A stretch of 14,999 nucleotides of DNA from Saccoglossus kowalevskii. Its lineage: Eukaryota; Hemichordata; Enteropneusta; Harrimaniidae. A program made the translations under genes and the position numbers. A model generated the notes under the pieces. The model had not been told where the DNA came from and made no database searches. It worked only from the letters and a program-made list of their open reading frames with translations. This document shows positions 1 to 8,065 of this stretch, one piece after another (position 1 is the first letter of the stretch; every line of letters starts with the position of its first letter). The DNA is taken from positions 164,384 through 179,382 of the forward strand of contig NW_003155259.1 in assembly GCF_000003605.2 (NCBI RefSeq), in the 5' to 3' direction.

Positions 1-595
1 AATTAATTGCCAATAAACTTATAAATATTGACACTATACCACTTTCTTGGTACGTACTAGGCCCACCAAGCAAAAGAACCGCTACACATCGTTTGCTCTG
101 TCACATAATTACAACCATGAAAGTGGCAACTCACGTAACACGATATAAAAGGTTAAACGATCGGGTACACACAAATGTGTTACAGTGTTTTAAATCCAAA
201 ATTAGGTATCGGGTAACTAACGAATACAACTATATCACCTGCTCGCAAAGTCTCTAGATGTATTTGAAACACAGTGGTGCATTAATGATGCCATTGCAAT
301 CCTGGATGACAACTCTCTGATAATCCCCGATATATTAGACAATGGCTGAATAATTGTACAAACTCGCCTTTTCAGTTGCTTTTTATTAGATTTATTGTAC
401 TTTTTAAGTATTTTTAGAATTGTAACTATTTGAGTGTAGAACCATTTGTTATTTTTATCGTTCAATGTCGTACATGTCTCTAACTCACCTCTCGTCACTT
501 GTTTATCTGTTTGTAACCTCCGCTAATAATTTGTAATCGTTTAATCGTTTTATTTTGAACCGAGAAATGTGTCAAACGGATGACTGTTATCCCGA
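1..595. other. AT-rich stretch, no gene recognised
   Basis: I see no domain-bearing reading frame here. This stretch lies downstream of the last recognised exon of the minus-strand CUB/Sushi gene, so it may hold its introns, 3' exons or 3' UTR. An 87-codon minus-strand frame (498-235) is lysine-rich with no recognisable motif, and it ends near a possible donor-like GTGATA. I could not support it as an exon. A TATAAAAG string occurs near 144-151 on the plus strand, but no gene start follows it. Confidence 0.4.
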
Positions 596-776
596 TGGCA
601 CAGGGCAGGGGGGTTCGATTCCCCCATTGTCCGTGCCACTTGGTGTTGGCCTGCCCGCGGGGTTTCAAAGTTTTATTTCGCACTGTCCAGTCGTTATTGA
701 TTTATTATTTACCCGTAGAATCTATCTGATTGATCGCTTTCCTGACTGTCTGATTGATTGATTAATTGATTGTCCG
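596..776 (+). mobile_element. Solo LINE 3'-end fragment with three-stem fold and GATT-rich tail
   Basis: Positions 604-716 resemble, at almost equal length, the reverse complement of 5139-5250. That second copy lies in the 3' UTR of the minus-strand Tx1-type LINE. Both copies share GGCAGGGGGGTT near the start, CGGGGTTTCAA in the middle and a T/A-rich stretch ending in ACCCGT. The fold here is an outer stem GGGCAGG (603-609) with CCTGCCC (650-656). Inside it are a GGGG/CCCC hairpin (610-624) and a GCCA/TGGC hairpin (about 635-650). The hairpin loop contains GGTTCGATTCC (612-622), which fits the tRNA B-box consensus, and TGGCACAGGG (596-605) is A-box-like. A GATT-rich tail (751-772) follows, as in LINE families that end in microsatellites. 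The likely origin is a 5'-truncated insertion of the same LINE family. A SINE that borrowed the LINE tail is an alternative. Confidence 0.6.
751..772. repeat. GATT/ATTG short tandem repeat
   Basis: This is a run of imperfect GATT units (tgattgattgattaattgatt). It follows the LINE 3'-end module and is probably its microsatellite tail. Confidence 0.7.
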
Positions 777-808
777 ACCGCCCGTCTGCAAGTCTATACC
801 TCAAGCTC

Positions 809-819
809 GGGGGGGGGGG
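809..819. repeat. Poly-G homopolymer, 11 G
   Basis: An uninterrupted run of G follows tcaagctc. Such runs are prone to length error in sequencing. Confidence 0.8.
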
Positions 820-969
820 CTTCTGAAGAGAATTTAGTTGTTTGGAAACCACGAACTCAGAAGTTGAAAACACTTTATACCATTGCCGGAGGAGACTTGC
901 CAGCCAGGATATTTGGAACACAATCCCAGTCTAGTGTAATGAGCTTTATCAATAATGATTGCTACTTAC

Positions 970-1158
970 TTAAACATTCCGGGATATTCGGTTCCCAGGT
1001 ACCATCATCCTGACAGGTGGTGGTGGTGTAGGTATAATTTGCTGAAATGTAGTAACCTCCATCACAGATAATCATCAAGGAATCCCCGCATTTATAATGT
1101 TCACGTTCAGGCACATATACTCCATTAATTATGGGACTAACATAACACGCGCATACAG
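970..1158 (-). CDS. Sushi/CCP-domain exon of the CUB-Sushi gene
   Basis: The exon is 189 nt (63 codons) with phase 1 at both ends: acceptor TAG before 1158 and donor GTAAGT at 969. The translation has the four cysteines and framework of a complement control protein (Sushi) module. There is an early Cys after VCACYVSP, then a G-x-Y motif (NGVYV), a YKCGDS segment, IICDGGYY, TTTCQDDGTW, and a final IPEC at the exon end. CCP modules are extracellular binding domains of about 60 residues, usually one exon each with phase 1-1, as here. It lies 96 nt after the last CUB exon, so it continues the same transcript. The phase-1 donor implies at least one further exon, which I could not find in 1-960. 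The frame is intact, unlike its CUB neighbours. Confidence 0.85.
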
Positions 1159-1254
1159 CTAGTCATATGTAGAATATAAAACAGGTATATTGTATGAGCT
1201 ATATACCCATGCAAAGAGGATGTTAGAACAGCATAAACACATACTCTGTCATAC

Positions 1255-1583
1255 CTTGATACATTATACTGTACCATCCATATTTGTCGTCACCTTTAAC
1301 ATTGGAGTAAAGAATAATATTTGTAGTCTTATAATAACCAAATATGGAGATGGGTTCATCATACCAATTATATACTTCCCATTGGAGTGTGTCATCACTT
1401 GATATATTGCATAGTCTCCACATCTAAGGTTGAATTCATATAACTCTAGTATTTGTGCATTTCCTTCTGGTGTATTTAATATGGTAGTGTATACGAGATC
1501 CTTAAGATACGGCAAGGGGTAGAATGGTGAAACTATGAATCCATTATACCCACTGCATTTTTCATAGTGGCTGATTAAACTAG
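1255..1583 (-). CDS. CUB4 exon, frameshifted
   Basis: The acceptor TTTTAG precedes 1583 (phase 1) and the donor GGTATGAC follows 1255. The first part reads as a divergent CUB domain: GFIVSPFYPLPY (the conserved SP-x-YP turn), then ILELYEFNLR and DYAIY. Near 1350-1370 the frame must change. The rest of the CUB fold, including TTNIILYSNVKGDDKYGWY, sits one base over and runs to the donor. The exon is 329 nt, one short of a multiple of three, as expected from a single-base deletion. As written, splicing would not keep frame into the Sushi exon. Either the exon is decaying or the assembly lost a base. The cysteine spacing of classical CUB domains is poorly kept. Confidence 0.7.
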
Positions 1584-1682
1584 CTAAAATTGAATACAAT
1601 TGTTAAAATTAGATTTTTCGTTCACTAGCAAAAACACACACAATAAGACAATGATATCACTAAAAGGTAAGCGAATACTTGC

Positions 1683-1951
1683 CTAAAAACTCAACTCGAA
1701 ATAACCACCTTCGCAGTCTTGTATATCCCACTCTGTTAACAATTCAACCATCATCACATTGCTTTCTGTGACAATGATCTCACACATGTCATCTCTTGTA
1801 GACGAACATATTAAATTTGACTCTGTAGTATTTCCATCGTAGAAATTAACCGTATCTTGATCATGTCTCAAATTATACGCTTTTAATGGGTATCCAGGTG
1901 TATACATAAAACCTTCTGGAGCATGGATTGTACCTCCGACGCCCCCAACGG
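1683..1951 (-). CDS. CUB3 exon, internally deleted, with a GC donor
   Basis: The acceptor TTTTCAG precedes 1951 (phase 1). The translation begins AVGGVGG and includes GFMYTPGYPLKAY, NLRHDQDTVNFYDG and a late VMMVELLTEW...GGYFELSF. CUB2 has about 26 residues between its YP and NLR motifs, but here AY and NLR are almost adjacent. An in-frame loss of roughly 66 nt therefore removed the core beta strands. The exon then runs into TAG at the point where the GC-type splice donor AG|GCAAGT lies. Its length to that donor is 269 nt, one short of a multiple of three. A single missing base near the end would restore both phase and the CUB-like ending. A GTATTC donor four bases on is possible, but it leaves TAG in frame. 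This is probably a decaying or skipped exon. Confidence 0.65.
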
Positions 1952-2217
1952 CTGAAAACATGTATTGCATTGATGAAAAAGATATATCGTTTATACATAA
2001 CAATGAGATGGTAAAATACAGCACAATAAATCAATTACATTGTTTTGTAAGGTACATTGCAAAAACATAGATAATATACACACGAATAAATTAATAACCA
2101 AGAAGAATTCACTCAAACAATATGTGGCACGGAATTACATCAGGAAAAGAGCTATAGCAACTTTCAAACTTTCTTGTTAGTCGGTTGGGTGCTTGTGTCA
2201 AGTTGAATATTCCTTAC

Positions 2218-2553
2218 CCATAAACTCAATCTCAAATGATGCACTTGAGTCATTGGATTGTTTTGAATACAGCTGTACAAACATCGTATTGCCTTGTGTT
2301 TGCTGGCTATCATTACACATGCTACCACATTTTTCAGTGTACGTCAGTGAATTATGTTCACCATCAAATACTAATATATAATCTTTATTGCGCAAGTTAA
2401 GATCGTTGAACTGAAAACTAATCACCGTGCATTCTTGGGTATTTACTTCCCACTGGTAAAATGAATCCACATTAGGATATGACCAGATAGGATGGCCAGG
2501 AGAGTACATATACCCATCTATCCCGATTATGGAACTACCTTGGCCACCAATAG
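2218..2553 (-). CDS. CUB2 exon, intact
   Basis: This exon is 336 nt (112 codons), phase 1 at both ends, with acceptor TTACCAG before 2553 and donor G|GTAAGG at 2217. The product begins AIGGQGSS. It carries GYMYSPGHPIWSYP (SP-x-P turn), FYQWEV, VISFQFNDLNLR, DYILVFDG, a KCGSMC segment, TMFVQLYSKQSND and a closing ASFEIEFMG. These are the ordered beta strands of a CUB domain, an extracellular module of about 110 residues found in complement proteases, developmental proteases and receptors. The D-x-x-x-FDG motif corresponds to the acidic calcium-site loop seen in many CUB domains. This is the only one of the four CUB exons that preserves frame, and the best anchor for the gene model. Confidence 0.85.
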
Positions 2554-2695
2554 CTGGTAATCAAAAGTTGAAAATAACATTAAGATTTATACTAAGATTG
2601 TGGGTAAACATACCATTCCCAATATATAGAACAGCTTTATCATATGAATGCTATAATAATAATATTAAATATTATTAATATAATTTCTATGGTAA

Positions 2696-2860
2696 AGTGT
2701 TCAAGAAATGAGGCGCCACGACTGAGAGATCACGCCAGCCATTCGATTTTGAACTTGATGCGATGCTTTCAGATACTGTAGACTTTGAAAACAAGTATGA
2801 TGTGATCTTACTTTTCGTTATGCATGATGTTGTTGAAATTGATAAGGGTAATCCAATTAA
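2696..2860 (-). other. Intron segment with a faint CUB-like relic
   Basis: The intron between CUB1 and CUB2 (2886-2554) is longer than its neighbours. On the minus strand it contains LVFKVYSI, a stop and IKFKIEW, which resemble the last two strands of a CUB domain (compare VHIDFDW of CUB1). No convincing exon boundaries or start of the domain are visible, so this is at best an exon relic. Confidence 0.25.
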
Positions 2861-2886
2861 CGTACGTGTAATTATGCAATAAATAC

Positions 2887-3251
2887 CTTGAAAATCCAAT
2901 CGAAATCTATGTGCACCTTCGCACCTTCTCTCTGTAGACTGCCCTTGGCGAATGTATTAAATATTACCAACATTTCGTTTGAAGTTGTGATACAACCAAT
3001 AAAATCTCCGACTGGCGGAGGACTCGTATTACTGTAATTACCGACAAGATACGAGTCCCGGGCGTTACCATTTCTTATCTCAACAAAATCATCATCATTA
3101 CGTAATTTAAATTCAGTAAACATAGATATAATTACAGTTCCGGGTGGAGTATTTACAGTATAAACATACCAGGATGTTTCATTCGGGTACGATTCGGGGT
3201 AGTTTGGTGACGTCATCGATCCATTGGTTCCATGTATGAAAACACCACAAT
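2887..3251 (-). CDS. CUB1 exon
   Basis: The domain starts DCGVFIHGTNGSMTSPNYPE and continues through VIISMFTEFKLRNDDDFVEI, a NARDSYLVGNY stretch, ITTSNEMLVIFNTF and VHIDFDWIF, a full CUB order. The acceptor CATCAG before 3251 joins in phase 1 to the upstream exon, completing GAT (Asp) before Cys-Gly. An upstream CTCTCAG would bring a stop into that phase, so I prefer 3251. The only good donor, AAG|GTATTT at 2886, leaves phase 0 (365 nt), but CUB2 begins in phase 1. Either one base is missing near the end of this exon, giving a CAAG-ending like that of CUB4, or a small exon lies in the next intron. Possible N-glycosylation sites NGS, NET and NTS are present. Confidence 0.75.
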
Positions 3252-3349
3252 CTGATGACATATTTACACAAAAGCTGAGAGTGCTGATTGAAATTACTTG
3301 CATGATATCTTAACGACATTGCATAATTTTCGTAAAAAAAAAAAATTAC

Positions 3350-3515
3350 CTTCGTCGGTTTCTACTGAAGATAAATATGGTGATACATCATCAGTGACCG
3401 GGGTCCCTTCCTGCTTCTGTAGTATGCCACGTCCCCGCGAAACTGTCAATGGGAATGTAGTTATGAGTAGACAGTAAGATGTATTTTTGGCGATCCGCTC
3501 TGCTTGGATTGTCAT
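3350..3515 (-). CDS. Putative first exon with signal peptide
   Basis: An open frame starts MTIQAERIAKNTSYCLLITT. It has a basic n-region, then a short hydrophobic core (about residues 13-25) and a polar segment ending near TDE. It ends at a donor G|GTAATTTT at 3349 in phase 1, which matches the acceptor before CUB1. The intron is only 98 nt and T-rich. A further in-frame ATG lies upstream at 3581, in a better initiation context, but it would bury the hydrophobic core 22 residues further in. I chose 3515 because it gives a signal-peptide-like N terminus, which suits an extracellular CUB/Sushi protein. The hydrophobic core is weak and no promoter motif is clear, so the start is tentative. Confidence 0.5.
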
Positions 3516-5138
3516 TAAAATCACTTTAAATGAACTGTAAATGCTGTGTTCAATCAAAGAATCTAGAAAATACCATCGCAAAACGGTCGAAAATAATTAT
3601 AATTACAACAGCGAAATACGCTCTAGTAATAAAGTTAAGTGACTTCTGAAGTTTGAATGCTCTTTGCGAATTTTGTAAACGGGCCGGGTTTTTGTTATAA
3701 ACTGACGTTATCTTCACGTTCATGTCCTAACATGGAAATAGCCGAAAACATGTTGTTTGTTTTTTGAGCGGAGCGGATCGCCAACCAGCCTACTGGTTTC
3801 TTAGAGATTCGTGTTACATTCAATGTTATTCAGTTCTTTGTGTTTAGGGAAATGGAAAATGAATTCAGGCATATGATGTCACTCATGTAATTTAAGATAA
3901 AATACAACACAATCTCTAACTGAGTGGAATTACTAGTATTCAGAGTCAGGGCTTTACCGTTGTGTAGATATATATTGTTTGTATCTTCAGTGATTCGTTT
4001 TTTTTTCAGGACAGTTGGAATGGCGTGGTGTGATCGTGAGTTAGAATTTGCTGATGTATGTTGTAATGTATGTGTGTTTGAGAACCTACAACACTTTATA
4101 CAAACCAGGGATTAAACATCACTTACCGGAAATGTTGTATACACAAGAAAACAGCATTAGAACAAAGTATTTATAGCGATACATCATGAACTGTATTCAG
4201 CAAGGCAGCTGGCGTGTCAATGTTAGTGTAATATTATTGCTCGTACTTCCTGGTCCATGGTTCAGTTTGCGTTGTTAGGACGAGTTAATCACCAACAACA
4301 AATACCATTTACGTGCAGGAGGCACTTACTGTGGAGTATATGATAGCAATCTGCTCTGATAAACACCTCTATCTACAATGCGTTTGGATATATGGGTTTA
4401 AGTGTACCTGTCGTTAATACAGCCTTTTATTGATAGCACAAGTCAAATGTAAAATGAAATTATGCCTTCTTGCTAGTGTTTCAATTATTTGTTCGTATAT
4501 AGCATGCTGTTTTAGAAATTTTCTGAAAACATGACACAGAGCAAGGGTGTTAGGCAAAAGTGCTGGATCGCTGCGTTGAAAGATTTATGGAGAAATTTAA
4601 ATACAATTGAAGTGTACTAGTTACACGCCCTGGGTTCCAAACGTAACTTTTAGTAAAATAATAATTAATAGAATAATTAATTAAATGTGCTCACAAATGT
4701 TCCCACAAACTGAATACTGCGCCATTATATATATATATTTAATTTCTTCACTGATTTGACACGTAATGGATAAATAGCGAAAGTTATCAATAGCGGTGCG
4801 CAAGAAAGTTGTAAGAAATATTTAACAGCGCTACCACCGACGAAGTAGGTTGTGCGCGCTTTTGTGTTCCGCTAAAAAAAGTAGACGTTGAATGACAAAG
4901 AGCGTTAGGCAAAATTGTTTGGGTTAATACAATACTGTACACAATAAATGAATATCTTCTGAGCAAAAAGAAGTTATTGGTAGCATTGCAGTCAGAAAAA
5001 GTACAACATGCATTACTGTGGCAACATGATTTGACTCAACTCATTTTGGTTGTGCTCTGCTCAGACTAGTTTTAAATTAGGTACGCGTATAATGTATTAA
5101 CGTGACTTTACTTACTTATATTGTGCTTTCTTTAGTTA
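3516..5138. other. Non-coding stretch upstream of the CUB gene
   Basis: No credible exon or element is visible over about 1.6 kb. It contains a short (TA)n run near 4724-4738 and scattered AT-rich tracts. A 13-bp sequence, gagcggatcgcca (3771-3783), is repeated inverted in the first exon at 3488-3500. It may hold the promoter or 5' UTR of the minus-strand CUB gene, but no clear TATA or initiator element stands out. Confidence 0.4.
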
Positions 5139-5250
5139 ACGGGTAAAATAAAATAAAAGATGATCACGTAACAGTACAAAAACACCTTGAAACCCCGTAG
5201 GCAGACCGGTGACACCGGTTCGCACTTAAGGGGGTACCAACCCCCCTGCC
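5139..5250 (-). mobile_element. 3' UTR structural module of the minus-strand Tx1-type LINE
   Basis: This lies about 190 nt downstream of the LINE's last stop codon at 5443. Read on the minus strand it matches 604-716 in order and length. Its fold has an outer stem GGCAGG (5250-5245) with TCTGCC (5205-5200), where one G-C pair of the other copy has become a G-T wobble. Inside are a GGGGG/CCCCC hairpin (5246-5230) and an ACCGGT/ACCGGT hairpin with a three-base loop (5219-5205). LINE 3' UTR structures are known to be recognised by the element's own reverse transcriptase; that role here is inference. Confidence 0.65.
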
Positions 5251-5442
5251 AAATTTCAAGGGAAAATTAAAACATTTAAAGCACAGAACAAGTAACATGA
5301 AAAAAACACGCGCGTATGTTTGCAGATAACCCACCAAGAGGACGAAACTCTTGGCTCCTGTGCGTGTTCTAAACTTGGTTATGCATTTCTGTACGTGAGT
5401 ATGAAAAATTGCAATGTTTGCTAAGACAAGTATGCCAATAGT

Positions 5443-6063
5443 TTAACATCCAGCATTTCGTGACCGAGGACTGAAATTTCCGGCACTTGACATACTTATA
5501 GAAGAATGCGCATTATTCTGAATGTGACACAGAGCATTCTCCACAACTATGTATTGTTAAACTTAGACAATATGCTCATGACGCATGAATATTGAATATT
5601 CATAAGTCTTGACTTAATACTTTGTTTGAATTTCCAGAGGGTCACTAGGATCTTTGTTTTGTCGCTTGTTACGACGGCTGGAATGAATCGCAACTTTAGC
5701 CATGCACGCTAAGAAGCAAGAAATGCTTTGTGCTTGGCTAGAATGAAACTGTTTTGAGCGACAGGGTGGTAAAATAATTAACCACCAACCACGAATCCGA
5801 AAGTCATGTTGAACCAGACGAGATGTGATGTTCGTAAAAAAGTAAAGAAGGTTGTTATTTGACGAGCACTCAAAAAAGATGTATCGACCTCATCACAGAG
5901 GGGACACTTATCAGAACTGTTCAGTCGGGCTTTAAACAGAAAACTCCCAGTTGAGAGATACGCCACTGCAGGTCTCCATCTTTTTCAATAACTGGTGCAC
6001 AATAACAATCATGGAAATTGCAATTGGGCTTGGCATTTTCAGGCAGACTCAGTATGTCACACC
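5443..6063 (-). pseudogene. C-terminal part of outer Tx1-type LINE ORF2 (zinc knuckle to stop)
   Basis: Read on the minus strand from the target-site copy at 6076, the frame is open through LSLPENAKPN and VIEKDGDLQWR, a motif conserved just before the C-terminal domain of L1/Tx1-clade ORF2 proteins. A frameshift follows, then STGSFLFKARLNSSDKCPLC, the start of the C-x2-C...H-x4-C zinc knuckle. Another shift leads to the matching FFEC. Further on are AKVAIHSSRRNK and DPSDPLEI, then a stop, KTYEYSIFMRHEHIV, another stop and ENALCHIQ, in the order expected for the C terminus. The ORF ends with TAA at 5445-5443. It is the 3' continuation of the part at 12004-12762, interrupted by the plus-strand element. 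It is clearly non-functional. Confidence 0.8.
5585..5603. repeat. Perfect 9-bp palindrome with 1-nt centre
   Basis: ATGAATATT and AATATTCAT flank a single G. It lies inside the decayed LINE C-terminal coding region, so it is probably fortuitous. Confidence 0.6.
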
Positions 6064-6076
6064 AAACAGTATCTAG
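6064..6076. repeat. Left target-site duplication (13 bp)
   Basis: AAACAGTATCTAG is repeated exactly at 11991-12003 and bounds the inner L1-like element. The copy begins with AAA after ACC, so the first-strand nick would be GTTT/GG. This is close to the TTTT/AA-like preference of L1-type endonucleases. Confidence 0.85.
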
Positions 6077-6234
6077 GTCCAGGAGGTCATGGTCGAAGTG
6101 TTAGCATCGTGTTCACATCGTCTCTTCAAGATATCTGCTTTTCTCAGTTAATGGACAGTAGGTTGACGTGGGAATTACTGCGGTAAGCAAATTAACTTTT
6201 ATTGCCATATTACTGCCACACTTATATTAAGGAA
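6077..6234 (+). promoter_or_regulatory. 5' UTR of the L1-like element
   Basis: These are the 158 bases between the left target-site copy and the first ORF1 ATG. In L1-type elements this region holds the internal promoter. No specific promoter motif is evident, and its short length leaves open a minor 5' truncation. Confidence 0.45.
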
Positions 6235-6981
6235 ATGGATCGACCTCGACGGGAAAGGAAAAATAGACCGACAGACTCAGATTTGATCTCCAGCTACTTC
6301 TACTACTAACCGACAGGTGGCACAATTACGCACGACACTTTGAAGCTATTTATGAAGGAATATTTGCAAGGCTTGGAAACCAAAATTAATGCAATAACAG
6401 AGACAACGTCGTCTATTTTGCAAGAGCAAAGAAAGAATTCTGAACGGGTTACTGCCGTTGAAGTCAAATGTACAGATTTGGTAAAGTCTGTTGAATTTAC
6501 GTGTGAAGAAGTGGTTGACTTGAAAGCGTCAAACGAAATTTTACAAACGAAATTCAGTGAGCTACAGGCTGAACTAGAGTTAACCAAGTCACGTATGAGT
6601 TCAATTGAAAACTCTAGTATAAATTCAGAGCGCTACTCGCGTAGCTATAATCTACGGTTTGGTGGTATTACAGAACGGGATACGGAAAATTATGCATCTC
6701 TCGTCCAAGAAGTTTTATCTGAGAAGTTTAATATGCCAAATGTTTTAATTGACAATGCTCACCGAGTACCAGTCGATGTTAAAAGAAAATCAACCACAAC
6801 ACCATATACTTGTGAAATTCCCAATAAGACTACAGCGTAACTCTATTCTTGCAAATAGACGAAAAGCTCTCCAAGATTCGGATATATTTGTAGATTGACA
6901 GATGTCATGGATAGTGCCTTTAGAGCCGGAAAGAAAGTTCGTTTTTCAAATGGTAGACTATTCAAAAATAATGTTCTATAA
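6235..6981 (+). pseudogene. LINE ORF1 (coiled coil plus RRM-like RNA-binding protein)
   Basis: ORF1 of L1-type elements encodes an RNA-binding chaperone that packages the element's RNA. The likely start is ATG 6235 (MDRPRRERKNRPTDSDLISS). In the same frame a TAA at 6307-6309 interrupts it, and the frame then continues open to 6840. A heptad-rich, E/K/L-rich segment (about 6340-6610) predicts a coiled coil for trimerisation. It is followed by an RRM-like core containing SRSYNLRFGGI and later IDNAHRVPVD. Near 6800 the frame shifts by +1 to LVKFPIRLQRNSILANRRKA, and near 6893 it shifts back to LTDVMDSAFRAGKKVRFSNG, ending at TAA 6979-6981. The order matches the C-terminal half of L1-like ORF1 proteins. 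With one stop and two shifts it cannot encode a full protein. Confidence 0.8.
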
Positions 6982-8065
6982 AAAAACTAATCTAAGTCGT
7001 ATGCTATAGCTAGCAAGAGAATAACACTAGCCATTCTTTTGTTTAAGAGTCTATGTTTCACTTATGTCATTAAATTAATGATATCTGTTTTTTTCTTGCA
7101 TACGAAATTGTGGCAACTCTGACAGCTTTTCATTTAATGATACCATATGCACTATAGATTCCACTTTAGTATTAATATGTTACAGGTTGTAGCCTATGTA
7201 CATTTTCTCTTTAAAACAAAGCAAATGGCGTTCGCACAAGCAGCATAGGTATTTGTAACCACTCATTATAATGTGCGTAAATTTTGTTAAACTATGCAAG
7301 GATCCATCTTTTTCAGCTATGGGATTGTGTCACCAAGACTTTAAATGCTATATTTGATTATGTAAAATTCTCCAAATATATTAAGTACTTTTTTGCAGTT
7401 TGGCATGGTTACACTGGGAACCAGGTAACACACACACACAGTTCAGTCCCTTTATAGCTTTACATAAGTAAACTGTATGCCAAAATAATGTATTCTCTTG
7501 ACTTTAGTTTAATAAGTAAATTTAGTTTGACTAGTAGAAAAGTGATTTTAAGATGTCAACATTAGCAGAGAAGATGTCTAGCTGGATCGTCTGTATGATA
7601 TGCATCTTGGATGCATACATTTGTTAAAACTATACAGAGATTTGTTTTAAAAACCCTCTCCAAAATTATACCGTTTTCTTGTTTGTTTGTTTATTGTTTA
7701 TTCTTCTCATTGACAGGGAATAATTGAATATAGTAGTAAACAATCTATGTATCTGCTCTGATTTTTGTACGCGGAAAAAAGTTTCCGTTATTTGTTATGT
7801 AAAGAGATGATGTTTTTTCTCTAAAACTTAAAATGTTCACTTTATGTATGATCTCTTGCCATCTCTATCTTGCCTTTTTGTTTTTTGCTTGTTCTGTTTT
7901 TTTTTGTAAGTTGCTACCGTTGTAGTTAGAAGCTTGCTCCCATCATCCTTGTCATTTTTTCTTTGTTTGCTTTTGATTGGTGCCTTCTCTTTTCTTTTAT
8001 TTTACTTTGCCACAGTAATGAAAATGAAAGGTCTGTACCAAGGAAATTGAAAATGTTATATATAA
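6982..8065 (+). other. Inter-ORF spacer of the L1-like element
   Basis: A T-rich spacer of 1,084 bases without protein motifs separates ORF1 and ORF2. It includes a short CA run (about 7429-7440) and several T-rich tracts (7670-7700, 7860-7910). It is long for an L1-type spacer. It may carry the signal for translating ORF2, or be a separate insertion, but no flanking repeat is seen. Confidence 0.6.

Noticed and set aside
235-498. An 87-codon minus-strand ORF as a 3' exon of the CUB gene
   Set aside because: It has a lysine-rich composition, no motif, no convincing acceptor, and a phase that could not be tied to the Sushi exon.
596-656. A tRNA gene at the GGTTCGATTCC box
   Set aside because: The A-box-like string is too close to the B box, there is no anticodon arm, and the outer stem pairs differently from an acceptor stem. 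The region matches a LINE 3' end instead.
3924-4115. A 63-codon plus-strand ORF
   Set aside because: It has low-complexity coding character, no domain and no matching splice context; such length is expected by chance.
4533-4915. Paired GTTAGGCAAAA strings near 4550 and 4905 as a dispersed repeat
   Set aside because: The identity is only about 11 bp with no extension on either side.
5585-5603. The perfect palindrome as a regulatory operator
   Set aside because: It lies in the coding remnant of a LINE C terminus (EYSIFMRHEH) and is made of AT-rich codons, so chance is the simpler explanation.
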